From SIG480 sp045586595 (lineage in GTDB: Bacteria > Bacillota > Clostridia > Oscillospirales > JAAYXM01): a stretch of 31,118 bases of DNA. The DNA is taken from assembly GCA_045586595.1 (NCBI GenBank), contig JAZNAQ010000024.1:1-31118 (forward strand), written 5' to 3'. The first letter of the stretch is position 1. Every line of letters begins with the position of its first letter. The notes under the pieces are model-generated. The model ran no database searches. It was given only the letters and a program-made list of their open reading frames with translations, and was not told where the DNA came from. The translations under genes were made by a program, and so were the position numbers. This document shows, piece after piece, positions 23,853 to 31,118 of the stretch.

Positions 23853-24439
23853 TTTGCCCTTTTTATACTGTTTTTATATCTGTGCCAGTAGGTTTTTACC
23901 TGCGTTATCTCCTCAGCAGAAAAACGCGAGCGGGCAAGACGCGCCGCCGCGGAAATTTCTTCTGCGGTAAGCCCGCCCTTGATGAGACCTGCGAGGTATT
24001 TCATGTCTGTACTTGAAAGACGGGAGCTTATAAGCTTCATCATCTCATCCTTGTCCGACCGCTCCACCGACTGCTGCACTTTGTTTGACGCCTCTTTTAC
24101 AACCTCAGAGCGCGTTTTCGTTGCTGGTTGTGACTCTTTCTGTGTGCTTTGCTGCGACGCTTTTTGTGTCGGTTCCGTGTTAGCTGAAGACGAATCAGGC
24201 GGAGTCTCCTCACTTTCCGCGGGAGCCTCCTGTGAGGGCTCGGCTATGATTTCCTCAAGCTCAGAAAGCGTAACCTCGCCCGAGTCAAGCATATTGTTAA
24301 TCTGGTTTGTAACAAGCATATCCATAGCCTTGTCGCCGGCATAGTTCATTGCAACGCGGTATGCACCATACCCGAGCGCTGAAATCAAGGCTATGACAAC
24401 AAGGCATATGATAAGCCTCTTCTTTGTTTTAGTTTTCAT
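23849..24439 (-). CDS. Membrane-anchored protein of unknown function
   Basis: I do not recognise this 196-aa protein. It has a basic N-terminus, then one hydrophobic segment (about 9-31) that should act as a membrane anchor or uncleaved signal, and a short charged helix (48-68). A long low-complexity linker rich in Ser, Thr, Glu, Gln and Pro (68-110) leads to a C-terminal helical domain (about 112-196) with an LAGLIKGGLTAEEI/ARSRFSAEEI internal similarity. The likely layout is an anchor, a wall-spanning spacer and an outside helical domain. AAGGAG lies 9 bases before the ATG, behind a 15-bp hairpin. The stop codon falls within the adjoining repeat, so the original C-terminus may have been altered. 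It follows the SLH protein and may share its transcript. Confidence 0.75.
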   Translation of the reverse strand: MKTKTKKRLIICLVVIALISALGYGAYRVAMNYAGDKAMDMLVTNQINNMLDSGEVTLSELEEIIAEPSQEAPAESEETPPDSSSANTEPTQKASQQSTQKESQPATKTRSEVVKEASNKVQQSVERSDKDEMMKLISSRLSSTDMKYLAGLIKGGLTAEEISAAARLARSRFSAEEITQVKTYWHRYKNSIKRAK

Positions 24440-24457
24440 AAGGGTTTCTCCTTTATA

Positions 24458-24495
24458 TTATACAAGCGTCCGCTAAAAAACGGACGCTCGTATAA
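24458..24495. repeat. Perfectly placed 15-bp hairpin before the membrane-anchored protein gene
   Basis: Bases 24458-24472 pair with 24481-24495 (one wobble) around an 8-nt T-rich loop on the minus strand. There is no U-tract after the stem, so it is not a standard terminator. The downstream edge gives TATAAT on the minus strand without a good -35. It sits between the SLH gene and the next gene's AAGGAG, and may be a weak terminator, an RNA processing or stabilising structure, or part of a promoter. Confidence 0.55.
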
Positions 24496-24532
24496 AGTGG
24501 GCACGAAAAGATGGAAAATTGTTAAAAGTTAA

Positions 24533-26653
24533 TTATTGGGTAACGCCTACAACCATGTGGAATGTGCAGTCCGATGTGCCGACCTTGCCGGTAAACTTTG
24601 CTTCTGCCTGGCTTATTACATTGATATTAAGCTCAGTGAAGAGGGCTTCAAAACCATTCTGGCGGGCATCGGCATACGCCTCTGCCATTTTTGCTTTAAG
24701 AGCCGCGTATGTTGTTTCGTTGACATCGCCAATCGGTACGAGCACATTGTTGTTGCCTATAGCGTTAACGATTTTTTGAAGAAGTGAGCTAAGCTGGGTT
24801 TTTTCCTGTGTCTTGAAAGAAACAAGATCATGCTTGCAGGTTTCTGATTTATCAGCATCGACGTAAATGTCTTTGAAGACAAGCTTTGCCGGTTGCATCG
24901 TACCGCCGTTATCTGTTGCTATCTCTCTTGCGAGTTGGGCAAAGTCAAACTTTACGACATTGTTCGAAACGGTTGCAAGAAGTTTTTGCACTGCGCCGCC
25001 GTCATACGAATATGTGATGTATGTGTTTGAGCCGATAACTACAGGATTTGACGTTGTGCCGCTGCCGCTCGGGAACGAGCCTACGTTATTGTTGCCTGAA
25101 CCCGAGCCGGAGCCCGAACCTGAACCGGAGCCTGTGTTATCTGTTACGTTTGTGTTCGGTGTTGTAACAGTTGATCCGGGACCGTTGATTGTTGCGTTTC
25201 CGACATTACCGCCACCTTCAACGCTTGTGTTTCCGCCGTTAACAACTACTTTATCAACCTTTGCGCCTGTATTAACTTCAACCTTTGTATTGTCGCCGCC
25301 GGTTGTAACGTTCTCAACCTTTGCGCCCGAGTCAACCTTAACGTTTGAGCCGGCACCCTCTGTTGTAACATTTCCTACCGTTGCGCCTGTCTGAACCTCA
25401 ACCTGTGTATTATTACCGCCGGTTGTAACGTTCTCAACCTTTGCGCCTGCCTCAACCTTAACGTTTGAGTCGGCACCCTCTGTTGTAACATTCTCGACCT
25501 TTGCACCTGTGTTGACTTCAACCTTTGTGCCGGTACCTTCAGTCTTAACATTCTCAACCGTTGTACCCTCAGTAACCTTAACGGTATTATCCGTACCGCT
25601 TACTGTGACATTTGAAGTATCCTTATTGATTGTAACCTCAGAAGAGGTGGAGTTAATAACAACCTCGTTTGCGAGAACATCGATTTCTACGTTGTTGCTG
25701 TTTTCTGCAACAACAACCTTATCAACCTTAACGCCCTCGTCTGCCTTAACGGTTGTGTTGTTTGTCGGGTTACCGACTACAACCTCAGAAGCGGAAGAGC
25801 CTTCTTTAATGTTGACCTCACCGCCACGGATAACAACGCGGCCTGTAACCGTTACGTTAGAAAGGTCGATTGCGTCTGTGCCGACAGCGTCTGTGATGTA
25901 GAGGTCACCCTCGATTACTGCGCCGTCGAGGTTTACGCTCGAATCGTTAAGGATAACGCTGCCCGAAACTGTCTTGCCTGCGTAGCTGCCGTCCGGCTTT
26001 GCCATATAGCAAGCGATACGGTCGAGCATTGCGGCAAACTCAGCGCGTGTAACATCTGCCTTCGGGCGAATTGTATTTGTTGTGTCTCCAAGGACTACAC
26101 CAGACTCAATAAGCGCGTTTGTAGCCGGCTTTGCCCAGTCGGAAACCGAGCCTGCATCAGAGAACTTATCTGCCGCAGCCCTATCGGTTTCTACATGGAG
26201 GAATGTGCGGGCAAGAATAGTGAATGTCTGCTCGCGTGTGATTGCATCATTCGGCATCATCTTATTGCCCGAGCCGTTGATAATCTTAATTGCAACGCCC
26301 GACTGCATGGTTTCATAGTACCACTCGCCGAGAGCAACGTCGACATAATGCTCAATGTCAGACTTGTTTGCGTATGCGCCGAGAACACGAACCATCATGG
26401 CAACCATCTCTGCGCGTGTGAGAGAGTCGTCCGGGCGGAGCTTGTTCTCGTGGCCGTTCATAACGCCGTTTTCAACAGCGCAGTTAAGACCCTGGAACTT
26501 CCAGCTGTCCTCTGCCGGAGCATCTGTAAATGCCCCGAGACGGTTTCCTTCACGGTGGACCCCCACCTTGCCGTCCTCTGCCGCAGAAGCGAAACTAAAA
26601 AGCATAGCAATTGAGAGCACTGCTGCGAGCAAAACCTTTAATGTTTTTTTCAT
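24533..26653 (-). CDS. Secreted SLH-domain surface protein with 20-residue tandem repeats
   Basis: A cell-surface protein of 706 aa. Residues 1-24 form a signal peptide ending in ASA. Three S-layer homology motifs follow (about 42-88, 103-149, 163-213; conserved RPDDSLTRAEM, MPNDAITREQ, RPKADVTRAEF), which bind secondary cell-wall polysaccharide. Residues 228-350 are rich in short Val/Asn-Asp strands like a beta-solenoid. Residues 351-470 contain six units of exactly 20 residues (consensus TEG-x3-VKV-xxGAKVENVT). A Gly-Ser linker, (GS)n at 508-520, leads to a C-terminal domain (about 535-706) that I do not recognise. GGAAGGTG precedes the ATG. Only 44 bases, without a clear promoter, separate it from cpsB, so it may be expressed with the polysaccharide genes. 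The role could be S-layer or adhesin-like; this is inference. Confidence 0.88.
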   Translation of the reverse strand: MKKTLKVLLAAVLSIAMLFSFASAAEDGKVGVHREGNRLGAFTDAPAEDSWKFQGLNCAVENGVMNGHENKLRPDDSLTRAEMVAMMVRVLGAYANKSDIEHYVDVALGEWYYETMQSGVAIKIINGSGNKMMPNDAITREQTFTILARTFLHVETDRAAADKFSDAGSVSDWAKPATNALIESGVVLGDTTNTIRPKADVTRAEFAAMLDRIACYMAKPDGSYAGKTVSGSVILNDSSVNLDGAVIEGDLYITDAVGTDAIDLSNVTVTGRVVIRGGEVNIKEGSSASEVVVGNPTNNTTVKADEGVKVDKVVVAENSNNVEIDVLANEVVINSTSSEVTINKDTSNVTVSGTDNTVKVTEGTTVENVKTEGTGTKVEVNTGAKVENVTTEGADSNVKVEAGAKVENVTTGGNNTQVEVQTGATVGNVTTEGAGSNVKVDSGAKVENVTTGGDNTKVEVNTGAKVDKVVVNGGNTSVEGGGNVGNATINGPGSTVTTPNTNVTDNTGSGSGSGSGSGSGNNNVGSFPSGSGTTSNPVVIGSNTYITYSYDGGAVQKLLATVSNNVVKFDFAQLAREIATDNGGTMQPAKLVFKDIYVDADKSETCKHDLVSFKTQEKTQLSSLLQKIVNAIGNNNVLVPIGDVNETTYAALKAKMAEAYADARQNGFEALFTELNINVISQAEAKFTGKVGTSDCTFHMVVGVTQ
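25244..25603. repeat. 60-bp tandem repeat inside the SLH gene
   Basis: Six in-frame units of 60 bp encode residues 351-470 of the SLH protein. The five units at 25244-25543 are clear and the first translated one is diverged. They alternate between two versions, one ending in TGG-N-NT and one in TEG-A-SN type residues, so the effective period is 120 bp. That pattern points to duplication of a two-unit block. Lengths are exact multiples of three, so copy-number change would keep the frame. Confidence 0.9.
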
Positions 26654-26697
26654 AGTTTGTACACCTTCCCTAAAATTTATTTGCTTAATGCAAAAAT

Positions 26698-27387
26698 TTA
26701 CTTTGTTATTATCTCGCTCGAAGCGAGGATTTTTCGCGCGTTTTTTGTCATATACGGCATAAGTTCGCCTATTTTTTTGACCGCTGCTGAGAAGTGTTTA
26801 TATTCAAGCCTCCCATCGCCGTGGGTATCGCTGCCGAGGATATGTACGGAGTCATCTGCAATAAGGCTCAGGTAGTATTTTCTGCGCCGCCGCAAGTCAA
26901 GAAATGCCGAGGCATTTATCTGGACATCAATATTAAGTCGCAGGATTTTTTCGCGGCCGAGATGCGAATATCTGTCGATATGCGCGCATATTGGGCGGAG
27001 TCTGCGGGTTCTTACGATTTCAGTCACGGTATCAAAAATGCCTACCGGCCACGGCTCTGTCGGAAACTCTATAAAAATATAGTCTGTTCCTCCAATGCAG
27101 AGTTTTTCTAAACCTTCAAGATTTTCTATCCCCGTTACAAGCCTGACTTCTGCCGCTTTTACTATCTCAATCTCATGTGTACTTGCCGAAACAAGCTCGT
27201 TATAAGCCTTTTCGCGGCGGGCGAGGAACTGGTCTACAGTATCCTCGTTGGCGTAAAAATGCGGAGTTGCAACTATGGTATCTACTCCTGCCTTTTTCGC
27301 ATTCTCAAGCTGCGAGAGCGACATTTCAAGGCTCTCCGAGCCATGGTCTGCACAGGGCAGAACATGCGAATGAAAATCAACATACAT
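26698..27387 (-). CDS. cpsB: Tyrosine-protein phosphatase CpsB/YwqE, PHP family
   Basis: It should dephosphorylate the BY-kinase encoded just upstream and thus tune capsule or exopolysaccharide assembly. The 229-residue PHP domain shows DFHSHVLP (H6, H8), ATPHFY (H43), AAEVRL (Glu about 79), IFIEFP (Glu about 107), ICAHIDRY and the C-terminal GSDTHGD (Asp, His). At the position where CpsB proteins usually read DDG, this one reads D14-H15-G16, so the second Asp is replaced by His. It starts 9 bases after the cpsD stop codon. Manganese-dependent catalysis is known for the family. Confidence 0.9.
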   Translation of the reverse strand: MYVDFHSHVLPCADHGSESLEMSLSQLENAKKAGVDTIVATPHFYANEDTVDQFLARREKAYNELVSASTHEIEIVKAAEVRLVTGIENLEGLEKLCIGGTDYIFIEFPTEPWPVGIFDTVTEIVRTRRLRPICAHIDRYSHLGREKILRLNIDVQINASAFLDLRRRRKYYLSLIADDSVHILGSDTHGDGRLEYKHFSAAVKKIGELMPYMTKNARKILASSEIITK

Positions 27388-27396
27388 AATACAGAC

Positions 27397-28155
27397 CTAC
27401 TCCTTTGAGGGGAGACTGTAGCCGTAGGTGTAGCCGTAACGCGCACGGTATTTACGGCGGTATTTATACTGCGTAAACAGCGAATCCCCCGTAGAATCAT
27501 TAAGGATAAAGCCCAAAATTTTTGCATTAACTCGCTGAAGGCTATCAACCGACTGCCTTACAACCTCGAGAGATACGGTGCTCTCACGAACAACAAAAGC
27601 AACGCCATCTATTCTGTTTGCAATTATTGCAAGGTCGGTAACAACGTGAATGGGCGGAGTATCTAAGAAAATATAGTCGTATTCTCCGCGCAGGGATTCT
27701 ATAATCTCATCAAAAGCATGCGACATGAGAAGCTCAGGCGGACTCGGAGGAATAGTTCCTACCGGAAGTACGTGGAGATTTTCATACTCTGTTTTTGATA
27801 TTGGGAGCTCTTTTGTAAAGCCGCCAAGACGGTCTGAAAGGCCGGGGGATGACGGTATCTCAAAGTATCTGTGGGCACGGGGCTTTCTCATATCCATATC
27901 AATTAGAAGTACCTTGTACCCCGCCTGAGAAAACGCGATACCCATGTTAAGGCATGTTGTTGTTTTGCCTTCGTTTGCCATTGAGCTTGTAAAAGCCACG
28001 ACCTTTTTATTGTCAGAAAGCATGAACATAAGGTTTGTTCGCATCGCTTTATAGGCTTCGTTGATAATAAAAGGGCTGTCTTCAGTGAGAAGCTCGCTCT
28101 TTATGTATGAGCTGATTTTGTTCTTTTTGCCGAACTTAAAGTTAAAGAGAGCCAT
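27397..28155 (-). CDS. cpsD: Capsular/exopolysaccharide BY-kinase CpsD/CapB
   Basis: A cytoplasmic bacterial tyrosine kinase which, with the membrane activator encoded upstream, controls polysaccharide chain assembly. The 252 residues have Walker A at 57-67 (ANEGKTTT), Walker A' VLLIDMDMRKP (82-92) and Walker B YIFLDTPP (161-168). The autophosphorylated tail at 230-246 holds seven tyrosines within 17 residues. The EAYKAMRTNLMF helix near the N-terminus (33-44) is the oligomer contact seen in CapAB-type kinases. Its ATG follows the cpsC stop codon directly (TAAATG), with GGAGG upstream. The kinase is separate from its activator, as in Firmicutes. Confidence 0.95.
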   Translation of the reverse strand: MALFNFKFGKKNKISSYIKSELLTEDSPFIINEAYKAMRTNLMFMLSDNKKVVAFTSSMANEGKTTTCLNMGIAFSQAGYKVLLIDMDMRKPRAHRYFEIPSSPGLSDRLGGFTKELPISKTEYENLHVLPVGTIPPSPPELLMSHAFDEIIESLRGEYDYIFLDTPPIHVVTDLAIIANRIDGVAFVVRESTVSLEVVRQSVDSLQRVNAKILGFILNDSTGDSLFTQYKYRRKYRARYGYTYGYSLPSKE

Positions 28156-28878
28156 TTACTTAGACCTCCTTTTTCTCATATGGGACGTGCTTCCGGAGAC
28201 GTTCTTCTCAGCAAGCTTAAACGACGGAATGAGACCGATTATCGGGAGGTCGAAGTTTTCCATAAGGGTAAACTCGTCTTTGTCACGGTTATCAAATACC
28301 TGTATAAGGAGTAAGACGAACACAACCAGCATTGCACCCAACATCGCACCGAGAACGGTGTTTTTCGGGATGTTCGGAGATGAGGGCGAGAGCGGAAGCG
28401 TTGCATAGTCAACAATAGAAACTGCGCCTGCGTTCATAACGCGCTTAATCTCACCCGGTGCAACCTTAAGAATGGTATCTGCGATAATCTGCGCCTCTGT
28501 AGGGTCAGAGTGGGTAACCGAGATGCGGAAGACCTCAGTTGAAGAAACAGCTTGCGCCGAAATCATCTTTTTTATCTGAGTTGATGTATAGTCAAGCCCC
28601 GACTGCTCGGCGACCTTATCAAGAACGGTACGGCTGTTGAGGATAACAACAAACGTATCAACCAGGTCTCGTGAAACTTCAACGTCACTCGTCGTAACAA
28701 CAGACGACTTGCGCTCTGACATGTTAGAAACATAGAGCAGAGCCTGCGATGTATACATTGGTGTTACGAAAAACAAATTGACAATAAAGAAAATTATGCC
28801 GCTTACTGCAGTTACTGAGACAATCAGCCAAATTCTAGCAAAAAGAACTGATATGGTCTTTTTCAAATCCAGTTCCAT
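28156..28878 (-). CDS. cpsC: Chain-length determinant / BY-kinase activator CpsC (Wzz family)
   Basis: A membrane protein of 240 aa that activates the BY-kinase and sets polysaccharide length. It has a short cytoplasmic N-terminus, TM1 (about 17-38), an extracellular Wzz domain (40-170), the Pro-rich PSSPNIPKN motif before TM2 (about 174-196), and a cytoplasmic tail (197-240) that should contact the kinase. The size matches Gram-positive CpsC/CapA. GGAAGG lies upstream of the ATG. It has its own promoter (28919-28946), separate from the dehydratase gene. Confidence 0.92.
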   Translation of the reverse strand: MELDLKKTISVLFARIWLIVSVTAVSGIIFFIVNLFFVTPMYTSQALLYVSNMSERKSSVVTTSDVEVSRDLVDTFVVILNSRTVLDKVAEQSGLDYTSTQIKKMISAQAVSSTEVFRISVTHSDPTEAQIIADTILKVAPGEIKRVMNAGAVSIVDYATLPLSPSSPNIPKNTVLGAMLGAMLVVFVLLLIQVFDNRDKDEFTLMENFDLPIIGLIPSFKLAEKNVSGSTSHMRKRRSK

Positions 28879-28918
28879 TAAAAACTTCCTTCCTTGTATT
28901 GAAAACTATAGCATTATA

Positions 28919-28946
28919 AGTATATCACACTTTGGCGAAAAATCAA
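28919..28946 (-). promoter_or_regulatory. Promoter of the cpsC-cpsD-cpsB group
   Basis: On the minus strand, -35 TTGATT (28941-28946) and -10 TATACT (28919-28924) are spaced by 16 bases, and the -10 is extended by an upstream TG (TGATATACT). The expected leader is about 35 bases. No terminator was seen between the end of the dehydratase gene (28970) and this promoter, so readthrough from upstream is also possible. Confidence 0.7.
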
Positions 28947-28969
28947 GTGAATAATTACATTTTTAAACA

Positions 28970-30850
28970 TTATTTAAGCTCTGAAAAAGCGGCAATATCC
29001 GCACCGTGTCGGGTGGTTTCCTCAAAATCTATTGAAATGGTTTCGAACAGTGCGCTTCTCAGGGCCTCTTCTCCGCTGTCGCGGTTTAAGAGGTCGTCAA
29101 GATTTTCAATATCCGCATCAACCTTATCGTTAGGCTCATTTGTATGCATAATAAAGATTTTATCGTGGTCTGTACGAGTATAGCTCTCACTGTCAAGCTT
29201 TAGCTCCTCAAACATTTTTTCACCGGGGCGAAGGCCCGTAATCTCAATTTCTATGTCGCGGTGAAGCTTAAGCCCCGCAAGCTCAATCATGTTGCAGGCA
29301 AGGTCATAAATGCTTACCGGCTCACCCATATCGAGAACAAAGACCTCTCCGCCCTTTGCCTTTACTCCTGCGTTAAGCACAAGCGAAACTGCCTCGGGAA
29401 TAGTCATAAAATAGCGCATTATATCGCGGTGCGTAACCGTAACCGGCCCACCGGCTTCAATCTGCTTTTTGAAAATCGGTATAACACTTCCATTTGAACC
29501 GAGAACGTTGCCGAAGCGTACAGCCGAAAGCTCACAGCCGCGGCCGTTATACCTCTGAACGAGAAGCTCCGCCGCGCGTTTTGTTGCACCCATAATATTT
29601 GTGGGGTTTACCGCCTTATCCGTTGAGATAAGAACAAATCGCTCGGTGCCGTTTTCTATACAACATTCGATTGTGTTCTTCGTCCCGAACACGTTGTTCT
29701 TGACGGCCTCGAACACGTTATCCTCCATAAGGGGGACATGCTTGTGCGCCGCGGCGTGGAACACGATGTCAAACTTATGGCTTTTAAATAGATAATCCAT
29801 ACGGACCTTATCACGTACACTTCCAACGCGGACACAAAAACGCTCCTGCTCATATTTCGCAAGAAGGTCATTCTGCAGGAAAAACAGCCCATTCTCGTTA
29901 ATGTCCATAATGACAAGATAACGGCAACCGTATTCAAGCACCTGGCGGCAGATTTCTGAGCCGATGCTACCCGCGCCTCCGGTTACTAGCACGCTCTTTC
30001 CGCTTATGTATTCCGAAACCGCGCTCATATCAGTCTTTATTGAGTCGCGGAACAGCAAATCCTCAATTGAAAGATTTTTAAGCGACTTGCGCGAGCCTGA
30101 CATAAAATCCTGAAAATCCAAAAGACTCCCAAAGGATTTTACCGGAATTTCTGCACCCTTGCATTTTTCAAAAATATCCTTCAGCTGTGTAGAGCTTGCG
30201 GAGGGGATTGCAATTATAATTTCGTCAGCTCTACGCTCTTTTGCTATTTTTTCTATATCGGAGGTGTTGCCGAGCACGCGCACTCCCGAAAGCGTCATCA
30301 TCTTTTTTGATGGGTCGTCGTCAACCACTGCGACAGGGTAGAGGCACATGTCGCGGCGGGTTGTGAGCATATGAATGAGCATACTCCCCGCATGGCCTGC
30401 GCCTACAACGAGCACGCGCGACACGGTGGCACCGTTTGCCTTGCGTGAGAGAAGAAATACTTTGTACATATGCTCTGTGCAACGAACAGCGACCGTAAGC
30501 AGAATAAACAAAAACCCGAACATGCAGGTTATGCTCATGGATATCTGATATTTAAATATGTGATGAGATATGTATGCAATAACTACCGTAGCAATCGCAA
30601 TTTCACACTGGCGCAAAACATCTCTGAAGGATATGTTTACATAAAGCGTTCTGTACGTCCCCAGAATAATGCCGAGGCCGAGCACAGCCCCGCCAAGAAC
30701 GAAGAAGTATATCGGGTTTGTACGAGATAAGAATGCTGTCGCCTCTGCAGTGCTCATGTCAAAGCGCAAAACCGCCGCTGCAAACAAAGCCGCCGCCGAG
30801 CATAACAGGTCTATTAAGATATAACACAAAAACTTCACATTAAACTTCAT
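28970..30850 (-). CDS. Membrane-bound nucleotide-sugar 4,6-dehydratase (PglF/WbpM/CapD/EpsC family)
   Basis: This likely converts UDP-GlcNAc to its 4-keto-6-deoxy derivative, the first step toward amino-deoxy sugars in surface polysaccharide or glycoprotein. The 626 residues comprise four N-terminal membrane helices (about 8-28, 46-66, 82-100, 106-124), a first Rossmann domain (GAGHAG at 150-155), and a short-chain dehydrogenase-like domain with TGGAGSIGSE (290-299). The catalytic segment is S409-T-D-K412-AVNPTNI-M420-GATK424, with Met in place of the usual Tyr as in this family. The full length of about 620 aa matches PglF/WbpM types. GGAGGGG lies 13 bases before the ATG; AGGGG is very close to it. 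Substrate and product are inferred from the family. Confidence 0.93.
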   Translation of the reverse strand: MKFNVKFLCYILIDLLCSAAALFAAAVLRFDMSTAEATAFLSRTNPIYFFVLGGAVLGLGIILGTYRTLYVNISFRDVLRQCEIAIATVVIAYISHHIFKYQISMSITCMFGFLFILLTVAVRCTEHMYKVFLLSRKANGATVSRVLVVGAGHAGSMLIHMLTTRRDMCLYPVAVVDDDPSKKMMTLSGVRVLGNTSDIEKIAKERRADEIIIAIPSASSTQLKDIFEKCKGAEIPVKSFGSLLDFQDFMSGSRKSLKNLSIEDLLFRDSIKTDMSAVSEYISGKSVLVTGGAGSIGSEICRQVLEYGCRYLVIMDINENGLFFLQNDLLAKYEQERFCVRVGSVRDKVRMDYLFKSHKFDIVFHAAAHKHVPLMEDNVFEAVKNNVFGTKNTIECCIENGTERFVLISTDKAVNPTNIMGATKRAAELLVQRYNGRGCELSAVRFGNVLGSNGSVIPIFKKQIEAGGPVTVTHRDIMRYFMTIPEAVSLVLNAGVKAKGGEVFVLDMGEPVSIYDLACNMIELAGLKLHRDIEIEITGLRPGEKMFEELKLDSESYTRTDHDKIFIMHTNEPNDKVDADIENLDDLLNRDSGEEALRSALFETISIDFEETTRHGADIAAFSELK

Positions 30851-30890
30851 ATCCCCTAAATTGCCCCTCCAAAAACATATTGTTAGAATT

Positions 30891-30919
30891 ATTGTAACAC
30901 ATTCTTAAAGTATTGTAAA
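30891..30919 (-). promoter_or_regulatory. Promoter of the nucleotide-sugar dehydratase gene
   Basis: On the minus strand, -35 TTTACA (30914-30919) and -10 TACAAT (30891-30896) are spaced by exactly 17 bases. Transcription would begin about 35 bases before the start codon. The region between here and 31015 is AT-rich and shows no further gene. Confidence 0.8.
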
Positions 30920-31015
30920 GGTGGAATTTTTTACAATAATTGACAAAAGACTCTCTTACGGCGGTGCAACTTAGGGATAAATTGTCTTAAAACACCATTT
31001 TTAGCACATAGCCGC

Positions 31016-31060
31016 ACAAAAAACACTCAGTATCCGTCAGGATAACCTCGTGTTTTTTGT
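31016..31060. terminator. Hairpin terminator near the right edge
   Basis: Bases 31016-31026 pair perfectly with 31050-31060 (ACAAAAAACAC/GTGTTTTTTGT), with an inner TATCC-GTCA-GGATA stem. T6 tracts are present on both strands, so it can work in either direction. It most likely closes a minus-strand gene whose end lies at or beyond the right edge. A minus-strand frame ending in TGA just inside the edge is too short to identify. Confidence 0.8.
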
Positions 31061-31118
31061 TTGCTCTGTATCAAAAAATGAAAGTTTTAAGATGCCTTGC
31101 AGTTTTGAAATAGAAATT

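Noticed and set aside
25244..25603. Regular 60-bp repeats as a possible CRISPR array
   Set aside because: The repeats are contiguous without unique spacers, keep one reading frame and encode a 20-residue protein repeat.
30939..30944. Plus-strand TTGACA as a promoter pointing right
   Set aside because: No -10 box is found 15-19 bases downstream and no plus-strand gene follows before the edge.

Overview
The window reads as a chromosomal segment of a low-to-mid GC Gram-positive bacterium, most likely a Clostridia member (Oscillospiraceae/Ruminococcaceae-like; this is inferred from gene content and order, not from a marker tree). Supporting traits are AGGAGG-type ribosome binding sites, sigma-A promoters with 16-17 bp spacers, a TrpR-like YerC/HisR regulator heading the his operon, HisZ with short-form HisG, fused HisIE, a PHP-type histidinol phosphatase, a dgt-dnaG-rpoD cluster, a Gram-positive CpsB/C/D tyrosine-kinase module and an SLH-domain surface protein. 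All 34 genes I support lie on the minus strand, so transcription runs from high to low coordinates. No tRNA, rRNA, insertion sequence or CRISPR array was seen.

Layout, right to left (direction of transcription). (1) 30850-26698: surface polysaccharide module, namely a PglF/CapD/EpsC-type nucleotide-sugar 4,6-dehydratase, then a second promoter and cpsC (Wzz-like), cpsD (BY-kinase), cpsB (PHP tyrosine phosphatase). It leads with a 44-nt gap into a 706-aa secreted SLH protein with an unusually regular 20-residue repeat (26653-24533) and an unrecognised membrane-anchored protein (24439-23849). (2) 23733-22095: a COG2509-type FAD-dependent oxidoreductase, then a small TTG-start gene whose ribosome binding site lies inside the preceding terminator hairpin. 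(3) 21936-15808: dgt, dnaG, rpoD, an amidohydrolase, a TatD nuclease and a small FUSC-type membrane protein, ended by a strong terminator. (4) 15580-11240: an XRE-cupin regulator followed by potA-potB-potC-potD, a polyamine ABC importer whose genes overlap by ATGA. (5) 11117-2631: a complete histidine biosynthesis operon, hisR-hisZ-hisG-hisD-hisC-hisB-hisH-hisA-hisF-hisIE-hisK. (6) 2536-180: a three-gene polar amino-acid ABC importer with its own promoter.

The most informative non-coding signals are two candidate regulons. A 20-bp inverted repeat (CACTTTAC-N4-GTAAAGTG type) overlaps the -35 box of both the his operon and the amino-acid importer. That suggests HisR controls both, and that the importer carries histidine. 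A separate 13-bp palindrome, AAACTT-N-AAGTTT, occurs downstream of the -10 box of the XRE-cupin gene and again just upstream of potA, consistent with autoregulated control of polyamine uptake. The left 180 bases hold three hairpins: a terminator for the importer operon and two structures that point to a gene ending just beyond the left edge.
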